In this document: positions 24,728 to 33,473 of the stretch, in pieces
Numbering within the stretch: position 1 is the stretch's first letter
Layout of the letters: every line of letters begins with the position of its first letter
From: an uncultured SAR116 cluster alpha proteobacterium
Lineage (GTDB): Bacteria > Pseudomonadota > Alphaproteobacteria > Puniceispirillales > Marisalimonadaceae
Assembly (NCBI GenBank): GCA_902539895.1
Contig: CACBMD010000014.1
Coordinates: forward strand, 1-39,313
DNA: 39,313 nt
Direction: 5' to 3'
The notes under the pieces: model-generated
The model's input: the letters and a program-made list of their open reading frames with translations, nothing else
What the model was told of the DNA's origin: nothing
The model's database searches: none
Translations under genes and position numbers: made by a program

Positions 24728-25882
24728 ATGAAAAATAATGAAAGTAACATCATCGGGTATATAGAGGGCTACTATGGAAGACTACTTTCTTGGGAAAATA
24801 GAAGACTTATAATTAAATCACTCCATAAAAACAAGATGAACACTTATTTCTATGCTCCAAAGGAAGATATTTGTCATAGATTATGCTGGAGAAAAAAATA
24901 TAATAAAAAATGGCGTCTTGATTTCAGAGATTTCATTCAATTTAGCAAAAAAAATAATATTAACATCATAGCTGGAATTGCTCCTGGACTAGATTTTAAT
25001 TTTAAAGAATTGCACAATTTTTCTTCAAATAATGATGACTCAGATTTCGAATTACTCCTAGAAAAAGCTAAACAGTTACTTGAGGATGGAGCAAGTTCTA
25101 TAGCTTTAATGCTTGACGACATTCCCAATGATTTTAAAAAAAAATTTGGTATTGATATTTCTGAAGGAACATATCATTCTATTTTAGCCAACAATCTTGC
25201 AAAAGATTTAGGACAAAACATTTTTTTAGTTCCTAGAATTTATGCTGATGAATTAATAAAAGATGATCCTTGTTACTTAAGAGATTTAAGTAAGACCCTT
25301 AATCCTAATATAAAAATATTTTATTGTGGCAAAAATGTAGTTGCTAGAACTTACAAAAATTTCGTAAAAACTATAAAAAATTTATCAAATGATATAATTA
25401 TATGGGATAATTTTTACGCTAATGATTATTGTCCTAGGCGTTTTTTTATTGGGCCAACTTTAGGTAGAGAAAACTTAAAAAATGTATTGATCAACCCAAC
25501 AGGATTAATAAAAACTGATCTCCTAATATTAGATATATTTGGTAAGAGTATCATTGGGGAAATTTCAAAAAATGAATGGGAAAATATTTTAATTAATCAT
25601 AATGTTCCAAAAAAATTTCTTAAAATAAAAAAATATTTTTTAAAACCAGATTTTGGATTAAATCCATCCACTCAATCAATTAAGATTAAGAAAGGTGATA
25701 TAGAAATATTAGATTTTCTTTTATGGGAATGGAAATGTGAGTTATCAATAGAATGGTACCCTTATTTGTTTGGTTTGAAGCAAGATTTACAAATCAATCA
25801 AAAACTTCTACCTTCAGAGCGGATGATTAAAAGTCAAACTATCCCTTTGTCAAAATTTCTAAATAGAGGAGAAATAAAATGA
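24728..25882 (+). CDS. GH84-family beta-N-acetylglucosaminidase
   Basis: The 384-residue protein follows the GH84 (O-GlcNAcase/NagJ) catalytic-domain pattern: GYIEGYYGRLLSW (10-22), NTYFYAPKEDICHRLCWRKKY (38-58), AGIAPGLDF (82-90), and LMLDDIPNDF with the catalytic Asp130-Asp131 pair. GH84 enzymes cleave terminal beta-GlcNAc by substrate-assisted catalysis. No signal peptide and no extra carbohydrate-binding domain are seen, so it is a cytoplasmic catalytic core. Among anmK, murQ and ampG it is well placed to split GlcNAc-anhMurNAc, the job of NagZ (GH3) elsewhere. Composition is very AT-rich (25321-25380 has 14 G/C of 60). It overlaps the next gene by 4 bases. Confidence 0.82.
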   Translation: MKNNESNIIGYIEGYYGRLLSWENRRLIIKSLHKNKMNTYFYAPKEDICHRLCWRKKYNKKWRLDFRDFIQFSKKNNINIIAGIAPGLDFNFKELHNFSSNNDDSDFELLLEKAKQLLEDGASSIALMLDDIPNDFKKKFGIDISEGTYHSILANNLAKDLGQNIFLVPRIYADELIKDDPCYLRDLSKTLNPNIKIFYCGKNVVARTYKNFVKTIKNLSNDIIIWDNFYANDYCPRRFFIGPTLGRENLKNVLINPTGLIKTDLLILDIFGKSIIGEISKNEWENILINHNVPKKFLKIKKYFLKPDFGLNPSTQSIKIKKGDIEILDFLLWEWKCELSIEWYPYLFGLKQDLQINQKLLPSERMIKSQTIPLSKFLNRGEIK

Positions 25883-26757
25883 AAAAAATCGGTTTTGTTG
25901 GCTTAGGTAATATGGGCGCTAGAATGGTAACAAATCTCTTGAAAGCTAATTATGAAGTTATTGGATATGATATTAATGAAGAATTTGTGGAACAACTTTT
26001 ACCGAAAGGACTTAAAAAAGCCTCTGATTTAAATGATATATCAAGAGACATAGATATAATAATCACAATGTTACCTAATGGTGAAATTGTAGAGGAAGTC
26101 TTAAATAATATAATAGATAACTTGAAGCCTGGTACATTGATAACAGACTGCTCGACTATTGATGTAGATAAAGCAAAAGCTTTACATATAAAATGTGAAG
26201 ATAGGAAACTTTTGTCTCTTGATGCTCCAGTTTCGGGTGGTGTTGGTGGAGCTGAAAATGGCACACTAACTTTTATGGTAGGTGGTAGAGAAAATGCCTA
26301 TCAAATGATGTTACCATTATTTGAAGTAATGGGTAAAAAGTCACTTCTTTGTGGATCATATGGCACTGGACAAGCTACAAAAGCATGTAATAACATGTTA
26401 TTAGCAACAACTATGATTGGAGTAGGAGAAGCTTTTAACCTAGGTAAAAATTTAGATTTAGATCCTCAAAAACTATTTGAAATTTTGTCAACTTCAACTG
26501 GCTCATGTTGGGCAATAAATAATTATTGTCCTATAAAAGGGGTAGGACCAGAGAGTCCCGCAGACAACAACTTTGAACCGGGGTTTTCAGCAAGCCTAAT
26601 GTTTAAAGATTTAAGTATAGCTCTTAAAGCTATTCAAAGTACAAATACATATGCACCTTTTGGAACGAAAGCCCAAGAAAATTTTGGAAATATGGTAAAC
26701 CAAAAACAAGGTAGCTTAGATTTTTCAGCGATAACAAAATTCAATGAACAAAGCTAA
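25879..26757 (+). CDS. mmsB: 3-hydroxyisobutyrate dehydrogenase
   Basis: The 292-residue protein shows the beta-hydroxyacid dehydrogenase pattern: NAD-binding GFVGLGNMGARM (4-15), substrate loop DAPVSGGVGGAENGTLTFMVGG, catalytic lysine in GQATKACNNMLLA, and SGSCWAINNYCP-like STGSCWAINNYCP. The last, with the conserved PADNNFEPGFSASLMFKDL, marks the MmsB branch of valine breakdown (3-hydroxyisobutyrate to methylmalonate semialdehyde). It starts within an ATGA overlap on the GH84 gene, an unexpected pairing. Other valine-degradation genes are not in the window, so a different short hydroxyacid substrate is possible. Its stop lies inside a 12-bp hairpin that probably ends the transcript. Confidence 0.85.
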   Translation: MKKIGFVGLGNMGARMVTNLLKANYEVIGYDINEEFVEQLLPKGLKKASDLNDISRDIDIIITMLPNGEIVEEVLNNIIDNLKPGTLITDCSTIDVDKAKALHIKCEDRKLLSLDAPVSGGVGGAENGTLTFMVGGRENAYQMMLPLFEVMGKKSLLCGSYGTGQATKACNNMLLATTMIGVGEAFNLGKNLDLDPQKLFEILSTSTGSCWAINNYCPIKGVGPESPADNNFEPGFSASLMFKDLSIALKAIQSTNTYAPFGTKAQENFGNMVNQKQGSLDFSAITKFNEQS

Positions 26758-26771
26758 AATAGCTTTGTTCA
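26745..26771. terminator. 12-bp perfect hairpin between convergent mmsB and hppA genes
   Basis: Arms TGAACAAAGCTA (26745-26756) and TAGCTTTGTTCA (26760-26771) are exact reverse complements with a 3-base loop. The mmsB stop codon is inside it and the hppA stop is 11 bases beyond. It works equally on both strands, as expected for a shared terminator, though the flanking bases form only weak T-tracts. Confidence 0.6.
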
Positions 26772-26781
26772 ATAATTCAAA

Positions 26782-28794
26782 TTAGATTAAAAGTGGTGCT
26801 ATAACTAAACTTACTATAGCCATAACATTAATTAAAATGTTCATTGATGGACCAGATGTATCTTTCAAAGGATCGCCAACAGTGTCGCCGACAACAGCAG
26901 CTTTATGAACATCAGAACCTTTACCACCAAAATTACCTTTTTCAACAAATTTCTTTGCATTGTCCCATGCTCCACCTGCATTAGACATCATCAAAGCCAT
27001 CATTACACAACATATGAGAGCACCACCTAACATACCCCCAAGAGCTTTTGGTCCAAGTAAAAAACCTATAATCACAGGTGACAATACAGCTAAGGCTCCT
27101 GGTGCAATCATTTTTCTTAGCGCCGCTCTTGTTGCAATATCTACACATCTTGCTGTGTCTGGTTTTGCTTTCCCTTCCAATAGACCTGGAATTTCTTTGA
27201 ATTGCCTTCTAATTTCTTTTATCATATCAAAAGCAGCATCACCAACTGCAGTCATAGTCATAGAACTAACTAAAAAAGGGAAAATCCCGCCCAAAAACAT
27301 CCCACATAAAACTAATGGATCATTAATAGCCAAGACAAAATTTTCATCTGCGATTGATATTTTTTCAATATAGGCACTTATCAATGCTAATGCAGCCAAT
27401 GCAGCAGCACTTATAGCAAACCCCTTTCCAATAGCAGCTGTCGTATTTCCAACTTCATCTAAAGAATCAGTAATTTGTCTAGTATCTTTTCCCATCTCTG
27501 ACATTTCTGCAATACCACCTGCGTTGTCAGCAACTGGGCCGTATGCATCAATTGCCATCGTAATACCAACTGTACTTAACATTCCAACAGCAGCAATACC
27601 AACACCATAAAGACCTGCATAAATATTTGATATAAAAATTATAGACACAATTGTTAAGACTGGTATTGCTACTGATTGCATGCCAGTTGCCAAACCAGAT
27701 ATTAAAACAGTTGCAGAGCCAGTTTCTCCATCCTTTGCTATTTTTTCTACAGGACTACCACCAGTATAATATTCAGTTATTAATCCCACTACTATCCCTC
27801 CAACTGATCCAACTAAAACTGCTATCCAAACACCAATAGAAACACCCATCAAATCAACTAAAAAATAGGATAATATTACAAAAAGAACTGCAGAACCGAT
27901 TGTACCATATCTAAGAGCCGTTTCTGCACTTTTTGAAGAGAAAAGTTTTACTGTCAAAATACCAAGTAACGAGCATATTATTCCTAAAGAGGCAAGAGCT
28001 AATGGCATAAATTGAAGTAAATATTGGTTACCTCCTAAGGAGTTAATAGTAGCACTTGTCATCGACGCAGCAAGAGCTATACAAGCAATCATAGATCCAC
28101 AATATGATTCAAAAATATCTGAACCCATTCCAGCAACATCCCCAACATTATCTCCAACATTATCTGCAATAACTCCCGGGTTTCTTGGGTCATCTTCAGG
28201 TATCCCAGCTTCTACTTTTCCAACTAGGTCAGCTCCAACGTCAGCGCTTTTAGTAAAAATTCCACCACCTACTCTTGAAAATAAAGCTACTGATGAAGCA
28301 CCCATAGCAAAACCTTCAATTGCATGTATTGTTTTAATGTCACCTGCAAAATAGTGAAATAAAATTCCTACACCAAACAGACCCATAGCTGCAACTGTTA
28401 ACCCCATAATTGAACCACCAAAAAAAGCAATATTCAAAGCCTCAGACGCACCTTGTTCTTTAGCAGCAACAGCAGTCCTTACATTTGCCTTTGTTGCTGA
28501 ATACATACCTATAAAACCTGCTGTACCTGAACATAATGCTCCAAGAAAAAATGATATAGCAGTTTGCCAACCAAGAGAAAAATATAAGGCTGCTATACAT
28601 ACTAAGCAAAAAACAGCTAATCTTTTGTATTCTGCAGACATGAAAACCATTGCACCAAGATGTATCTCATCTCCAATTTCTTTCACTCGACCTTCACCTT
28701 CAGATGAGGATCTTACTTTAACATATACTAAGTAAGCTGATAGTAATCCGAGAAGACCAAGTATAACTGATATTAATGAATATGGCATTTGCAA
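26782..28794 (-). CDS. hppA: membrane-bound pyrophosphatase, K+-dependent type
   Basis: The 670-residue protein is an ion-pumping pyrophosphatase with about 16 membrane helices. Pyrophosphate-binding segments include [11 protein letters not shown] (185-195), the D-N-V-G-D-N-V-G-D run at 211-219 and DNAGGIAEM (423-431), with a C-terminal [14 protein letters not shown]. It couples PPi hydrolysis to cation export across the inner membrane. At the potassium switch it reads [11 protein letters not shown], with Ala453 and Gly456; K+-independent proton pumps have Lys and Thr there. So this is the K+-requiring subfamily. Whether it moves H+ or Na+ is not decided. It lies downstream of the YkuD gene on the same strand. 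Confidence 0.93.
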   Translation of the reverse strand: MQMPYSLISVILGLLGLLSAYLVYVKVRSSSEGEGRVKEIGDEIHLGAMVFMSAEYKRLAVFCLVCIAALYFSLGWQTAISFFLGALCSGTAGFIGMYSATKANVRTAVAAKEQGASEALNIAFFGGSIMGLTVAAMGLFGVGILFHYFAGDIKTIHAIEGFAMGASSVALFSRVGGGIFTKSADVGADLVGKVEAGIPEDDPRNPGVIADNVGDNVGDVAGMGSDIFESYCGSMIACIALAASMTSATINSLGGNQYLLQFMPLALASLGIICSLLGILTVKLFSSKSAETALRYGTIGSAVLFVILSYFLVDLMGVSIGVWIAVLVGSVGGIVVGLITEYYTGGSPVEKIAKDGETGSATVLISGLATGMQSVAIPVLTIVSIIFISNIYAGLYGVGIAAVGMLSTVGITMAIDAYGPVADNAGGIAEMSEMGKDTRQITDSLDEVGNTTAAIGKGFAISAAALAALALISAYIEKISIADENFVLAINDPLVLCGMFLGGIFPFLVSSMTMTAVGDAAFDMIKEIRRQFKEIPGLLEGKAKPDTARCVDIATRAALRKMIAPGALAVLSPVIIGFLLGPKALGGMLGGALICCVMMALMMSNAGGAWDNAKKFVEKGNFGGKGSDVHKAAVVGDTVGDPLKDTSGPSMNILINVMAIVSLVIAPLLI

Positions 28795-28865
28795 ACCCTA
28801 ATTTTATTTAAAAAAATACTTTTAATTCGATTAGTTAAATCTGTAAAGTTTTATATTTTTTTGAG

Positions 28866-29408
28866 TTAATTTTGGATTTTTATATATGTGTTACGATTAA
28901 TATTTTTTAGCAAAAAAACTAAATCATTTTTTTTCAAAGCGATACAACCTGACGTTTTTCTATTATCTAAAAAACTACAATGAATAAAAATTGCACTACC
29001 CTTATTTTTAATCGTAGGTTCAATATTGTGTGAGGTAACAATTACTATATCATAGGCTTCATCTTCTCTCCACAACTTTTCATAATTAATATTATGCGAT
29101 TGAAAATCACTAATTTTTATATATTGATTATACCTGTAACTTTTAATATCATCGCACCAAGCACAGTTTTTCGTGATTTTATTAACTTTAAAATTATTTT
29201 TTTTCTTAAATTTTGGTTTAAAAACTTTATCGGATCTATAATAAATTGTTTTTAAATACCAATTGCCAATAGGTGTGGTTTTGTCACCTTCAGTTTTTTT
29301 TACAGCCTTCTCAAGACCATTTTCGCCTATTTGACATGGGAAGGCTTTATTACCTACTTTTAGGAAATATTTCTTATTAAGTCTTATTAATAACCAATTT
29401 TTTGTCAT
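28866..29408 (-). CDS. leaderless YkuD-domain protein (L,D-transpeptidase or L,D-carboxypeptidase)
   Basis: From ATG 29408 the protein is 180 residues (a TTG two codons upstream is less likely). The C-terminal YkuD motif has His143 in IFIHCS and the nucleophile Cys155 in TSGCIAL, the expected H-x-n-S/T-x-G-C order. The N-terminus MTKNWLLIRLNKKYFLKV forms a beta strand, not a signal peptide, and the domain lacks LysM or other wall-binding modules. Secreted YkuD enzymes crosslink murein, but a leaderless one beside ampG fits the cytosolic recycling role shown for ElsL in Acinetobacter, where it trims terminal D-Ala. It is divergent from ampG with 84 bases between. Confidence 0.8.
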   Translation of the reverse strand: MTKNWLLIRLNKKYFLKVGNKAFPCQIGENGLEKAVKKTEGDKTTPIGNWYLKTIYYRSDKVFKPKFKKKNNFKVNKITKNCAWCDDIKSYRYNQYIKISDFQSHNINYEKLWREDEAYDIVIVTSHNIEPTIKNKGSAIFIHCSFLDNRKTSGCIALKKNDLVFLLKNINRNTYIKIQN

Positions 29409-29426
29409 AAGCAATTATAAATAAAA

Positions 29427-29454
29427 TTGAAACAAAAAAATATATTTTTATAAG
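29427..29454 (+). promoter_or_regulatory. candidate promoter for ampG
   Basis: TTGAAA at 29427-29432 and TATAAG at 29449-29454 with a 16-base spacer precede the ampG ATG (29493) by about 40 bases. This lies in an 84-base divergent spacer which must carry promoters for both genes. AT-richness makes chance matches likely. Confidence 0.3.
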
Positions 29455-29492
29455 AAATTAGAGTAAATTTTAGACTTTTGAAAGATCATATT

Positions 29493-30872
29493 ATGATAGA
29501 ACAAAAACAAAACTGGCACCAATTAATTTTGGTTTACAAAGACTTAAGAATGCTAAAAATTTTACTACTTGGCGCAATAAGTGGTTTCCCATGGGTACTA
29601 ATAGCTAGCAGTTTAAGCCTTTGGCTAAAAGAAGAGGGATTGAGCAGATCAACTATTGGTTGGGCAGGTTTAATTTTTGGTGTTTACGCGTTTAATTATT
29701 TATGGGCTCCATTAATTGATAGAATTCAAATACCTCTAATAACAAAAAAACTAGGCCACAGACGTGGATGGATAATTTTAATGCAACTAATAATTTTAAT
29801 AAGTTTGATAGTTTGGAGTTTTATAGACCCATCGCAAAACTTAGCTTTATTAATTTCCGTAGGATTAGTCATTGCTATTGCCTCAGCCACACAAGATATA
29901 ACTGTTGATGCTCTAAGAATTGAACAAATAAATGAAAACGAAACAAAAGTCATGGCCGCTGGTGCTGCAATGGCAGTAGTTGGTTGGTGGACAGGATACA
30001 AATTAGGTGGCGCCTTAGCTTTGTTTATAGCAGAAGTTTTTGAGAATATGGGTATTGTTGATTATTGGCAAACAACTTTCCTAGTTTTAGGCTTTGTAAT
30101 AATTGTAATGAATATTTGTTTAATGTGCATTCATGAGCCAATTAAAACTGACAGAGAAACAAAACAAAAAGAAATTGATATAGCACTCGCAAAAAGATTT
30201 AGATCTATCAACTTAATAACTAAATTTGTTGTATATATTACTGGAACTATAGGTGGACCAATTATAAGTTTCTTTAAAAAAAATGGCTTTACTATTGCTG
30301 TAGGAATATTAGGTTTTATTTTCTTTTTCAAGATTGGAGAGGCCTTTCTTGGAAGAATGTCTATAGTTTTTTATAAAGAAATTGGTTTTTCAAAAGGACA
30401 GATTGCTATTTACTCCAAAAGTCTTGGTTGGATCACAACTATTGTTTTTACATTGTTAGGAGGTGTCATGGCAATGAGAACAGGAACAATTAAAACCATG
30501 TTTTTCGCTGGCGGATTGATGGCACTTACTAACCTTTTATTTGCTTTTTTGGCTTGGACTGGAAAATCTGAATTACTATTTGCAGTTGCTGTCATAGCTG
30601 ATGACATTTCAGCAGCATTTGCAACAGTAGCATTTGTTGCGTTTATCTCATTATTAGTTGATAGAAATTATACCGCTACTCAATATGCTTTGCTTGCGTC
30701 TTTAGGAACAGCTGGTAGAACAACCCTAGCATCATCATCAGGAGCTCTTGTTGATTGGCTTAATGGTGATTGGGGAGTGTTTTTTATTTTAACCACCTTA
30801 ATGGTAATTCCTTCTTTAGTTTTTTTATGGTTCATAAGAAATAAAATAAAATTTGGCAAAGATAACTTTTAG
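29493..30872 (+). CDS. ampG: AmpG-type muropeptide permease (MFS)
   Basis: Start chosen at ATG 29493 (MIEQKQNW); a TTG at 29478 would add five residues. The 459-residue protein has about 12 membrane helices. AmpG-type signatures are GFPWVLIASSLSLWLKEEGLS in the first helix (with GLSRSTIGW following), LWAPLIDRI, a GHRRGW cytoplasmic loop and ATQDITVDALRIE in the fourth helix. AmpG imports GlcNAc-anhMurNAc peptides from the periplasm, the entry step for all the recycling enzymes encoded to the left. No fusion or truncation is seen; the length agrees with short alphaproteobacterial forms. An independent promoter is likely because it diverges from the YkuD gene. Confidence 0.85.
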   Translation: MIEQKQNWHQLILVYKDLRMLKILLLGAISGFPWVLIASSLSLWLKEEGLSRSTIGWAGLIFGVYAFNYLWAPLIDRIQIPLITKKLGHRRGWIILMQLIILISLIVWSFIDPSQNLALLISVGLVIAIASATQDITVDALRIEQINENETKVMAAGAAMAVVGWWTGYKLGGALALFIAEVFENMGIVDYWQTTFLVLGFVIIVMNICLMCIHEPIKTDRETKQKEIDIALAKRFRSINLITKFVVYITGTIGGPIISFFKKNGFTIAVGILGFIFFFKIGEAFLGRMSIVFYKEIGFSKGQIAIYSKSLGWITTIVFTLLGGVMAMRTGTIKTMFFAGGLMALTNLLFAFLAWTGKSELLFAVAVIADDISAAFATVAFVAFISLLVDRNYTATQYALLASLGTAGRTTLASSSGALVDWLNGDWGVFFILTTLMVIPSLVFLWFIRNKIKFGKDNF

Positions 30873-30903
30873 GTATTTTTTAAACCTATTCAACCATCAA
30901 TTA

Positions 30904-30924
30904 GTGAAATATTAAATATTTCAC
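30904..30924. repeat. 9-bp perfect hairpin downstream of ampG
   Basis: GTGAAATAT (30904-30912) and ATATTTCAC (30916-30924) pair exactly around a TAA loop, 32 bases past the ampG stop. No T-run follows, so it may be a weak terminator or RNA-stabilising hairpin. The rest of the 156-base gap up to the ligase gene is featureless AT-rich DNA. Confidence 0.4.
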
Positions 30925-31028
30925 AAATTATTATCTTTCAAAGTTTTGAATCTATTGCAATATTATTAATTGTTGCTTTTGTAAATCAAATCTATATCAA
31001 TAGTATAATACAATTATATAAAAGATAA

Positions 31029-32312
31029 ATGTTATTAAAATATATTTCTATTAACGAAATTAACTTCTCCTCTAGCTGGGAAAATGGACTAGTAAAAATC
31101 AAAGCTATGAGTAGTTTTGAAAAATATTTCACCATTTTTTGGCTCTTAGGTCCATTTATTTATTTAATAGAAAGGGACCCTGCTGATTTATGGCTTACCT
31201 CGATTGGTGTAATTTTTTTATTGAGGTGTATTAAAAAAAAAGACTGGGATTGGACGTCCCAAATTTGGTTTAAAAGCGCCCTAGTTCTATGGTTGTTTGG
31301 CTTGTTCTCTGCTTTAACAAGTATGGATCCACTTTTCACATTTCAACAAGGGTTTGTTTGGATCCGCTTTCCAATTTATGTAGCTGCTGCACAAGTGTGG
31401 CTTGGACAAGATAGAGACATAAGAATTTTGATGTTATTAACTATGTTAATAGGAATACTACTAATGTGTGGTATTTTGATTGCTGAGACCCTCATGGAAC
31501 CTAAACCTAGGTTGAGTTGGCCGTATAATGATTTAGTACCTGGGAGTTATATTGCTAAATTTTCTCTTCCTTTGTTTTGTGTTTTGATAGCTATGGCAGT
31601 TAGTAGTAAAAGCAAAGCAGGATTGTTCTGTTATATTGTTGGGTTACTATCTATTGGTGTATGTGCATTAACTGGTGAGCGAACTAATTTTCTTATTCTA
31701 GCATGCGGAAGTGTACTTGCAGGCTTGGTTTGGAAACCCAAATTAAAATTATATCTGGCGTTAATTCTTGTACAACTCTTAACAGTGATATCAGTTTTTC
31801 TAGTTCGCCCTGATTTAGGTTATAATTTTACAAATGCTTTTGTAAAACAAATACCTATCATGAATACAGATACTGGGTACTGGGGTGCTTGGAGAGGAGG
31901 GATCCAACAAGGATTAATGACACCTATCAAGGGAATTGGTCCTTCAGGGACCAGAAACACGTGCTCTTATCTAGATTCCAGTCATACTAGTTGGTTGCCT
32001 GGAGAAAATAATTGTGCGAACCATCCACATAACTTTTATATTCAATTATTTGCTGAAGTTGGAATAATAGGTTTAATCCTAGGATCCATAATGTTTATCT
32101 CAATTGCTGTGTCTTGTTTTAAAATAAGAAAAACTAATTTTAACTGTCCTATGGCTTCTACAGCTTTTATTATTCCCTTTGGATTGTTTTTTCCAATTCA
32201 ACAGTTTGGAAGTTTTTATGGACAATGGGGTAATTTATTTACTTGGTTTGCAATAGCTTTGGCTCTGTCACAGTATCAAGGATGGAGAAAGCCTAAAAAT
32301 ACTTTGAACTAA
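31029..32312 (+). CDS. O-antigen ligase-like membrane protein (Wzy_C/WaaL superfamily)
   Basis: The 427-residue protein has about 10-12 membrane helices. The large periplasmic loop near residues 280-340 ends in NHPHNFYIQLFAEVGIIGL, the H-x-x-x-Y/F-x-x-x-x-x-E-x-G motif of WaaL/Wzy_C proteins. Arg residues in ALTGERTNFLI also fit. It should transfer undecaprenyl-linked glycan to lipid A-core, or polymerise it. ATG 31029 is used, but ATG 31107 (MSSFEKYF) begins closer to the first helix and may be the true start. It is separated from the main locus by the recycling island, which suggests a second glycan site. Its end overlaps the next gene, convergent, by 20 bases. Confidence 0.78.
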   Translation: MLLKYISINEINFSSSWENGLVKIKAMSSFEKYFTIFWLLGPFIYLIERDPADLWLTSIGVIFLLRCIKKKDWDWTSQIWFKSALVLWLFGLFSALTSMDPLFTFQQGFVWIRFPIYVAAAQVWLGQDRDIRILMLLTMLIGILLMCGILIAETLMEPKPRLSWPYNDLVPGSYIAKFSLPLFCVLIAMAVSSKSKAGLFCYIVGLLSIGVCALTGERTNFLILACGSVLAGLVWKPKLKLYLALILVQLLTVISVFLVRPDLGYNFTNAFVKQIPIMNTDTGYWGAWRGGIQQGLMTPIKGIGPSGTRNTCSYLDSSHTSWLPGENNCANHPHNFYIQLFAEVGIIGLILGSIMFISIAVSCFKIRKTNFNCPMASTAFIIPFGLFFPIQQFGSFYGQWGNLFTWFAIALALSQYQGWRKPKNTLN

Positions 32313-33390
32313 TCTGTTCTCTAAAGTGGTCTAGCTTTTCACTTGAAACCTCAGAGGAAAGTCGAAAATTTTTCCATGCTTTTCTTTGATAATTTTCTCT
32401 TACATGATTATTTTTAATTAAAAATTCGATCTTTGATGATAATTTTTTAAGATTTATTTTATCTATCAATATTCCATTGTCTTTAATTATTTCTGGAATA
32501 CCTCCAACTTTTGAAGCTATTATGCACGCACCATTACTCATTGCTTCTGCAGCTACTAGTCCAAAAGGTTCTTCCCATGTTGAAGGTATAACAACAATTG
32601 AGGCATTTTTCATTTTTTCTTCAACAAATTCTTGATTTTTAAATCCATAAAATTGAGCTTGGTGACCAATAGCTTTTGTTTTTTTTATTATATAATCTGA
32701 ATAAAAGTTTCTATGTTTGTTGTCTCCTAATTTAGATGAACCAATGATGCCAAAACTCCATTCTGGGTATTTTTGAGCTATTTCTTTAATAGCATCAACA
32801 TATAAGTGCACACCTTTTTCAATTACTAATCTTCCAACAAACAAAATTTCTTTTTTCTTTATTGGAAATTTTTTTAATTTTTTTTCAACACCATTATACA
32901 ACACATGTACTTTTTGGAAATTTTCGTTAACTCCTTCTAGAAATTTTTTCTTAATAAACTCACTTACACAAAATATACCAGCACATTTTGATAAAATATT
33001 TTCTCGTTCTCTAACTGATTTTGAGCCCCTCATGGTTTGTGGGTCATTGTGAAAAAACAAACTAACAGGAAATTTATTTCCCCTGATTATTTCTTCTACA
33101 AGGTATGGCCTGTTGTGAATTTCTATCAACTGATTTTTGTCTAACTCTTTAGAAATTTTTTTCAACATTTTATGAGCTAAAAATTTATTTTTACTTTTGA
33201 AAGATAAAATGGAATATTTTAATCCTACAAAGTTATTTTTAAAAAGGGGATTTTCTACATTTTGACCAAAAATTTTTATTTGATTTAAATAATTAGTATG
33301 TAGCAGATTGTTTCTTACCGTAATAGAAACTGAAGAAGCTTGGTTTTGATCAAATCTTTCTTTATAAGGTAATAGAATATTTATTTTCAT
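32293..33390 (-). CDS. GT4-family glycosyltransferase
   Basis: The 365-residue protein is a GT-B enzyme. The N-terminal domain has IEIHNRPYLVEEI and FFHNDP, and the C-terminal domain opens with LFVGRLVIEKGVHLYVDAI. The donor-site motif is STWEEPFGLVAAEAMSNGA (about 268-286), with the two glutamates seven residues apart, followed by GGIPEII. It resembles lipopolysaccharide-core and capsule GT4 enzymes; donor and acceptor are unknown. Lysine-rich, very AT-biased codon use matches the neighbouring housekeeping genes, so it looks long resident rather than newly acquired. It is divergent from the GT-A-like gene with 83 bases between. Confidence 0.85.
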   Translation of the reverse strand: MKINILLPYKERFDQNQASSVSITVRNNLLHTNYLNQIKIFGQNVENPLFKNNFVGLKYSILSFKSKNKFLAHKMLKKISKELDKNQLIEIHNRPYLVEEIIRGNKFPVSLFFHNDPQTMRGSKSVRERENILSKCAGIFCVSEFIKKKFLEGVNENFQKVHVLYNGVEKKLKKFPIKKKEILFVGRLVIEKGVHLYVDAIKEIAQKYPEWSFGIIGSSKLGDNKHRNFYSDYIIKKTKAIGHQAQFYGFKNQEFVEEKMKNASIVVIPSTWEEPFGLVAAEAMSNGACIIASKVGGIPEIIKDNGILIDKINLKKLSSKIEFLIKNNHVRENYQRKAWKNFRLSSEVSSEKLDHFREQISSKYF

Positions 33391-33473
33391 GTTATATGCT
33401 GTAAATATGATTATTAATCATGTTATAAACTTTTTTTCCTTATTTTAACATTTTATTATAATAGGATTTTAAA

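Noticed and set aside
26960-27373. 137-codon forward frame inside hppA
   Set aside because: It is antisense to a gene with full pyrophosphatase motifs; its composition is explained by the conserved codons of hppA.
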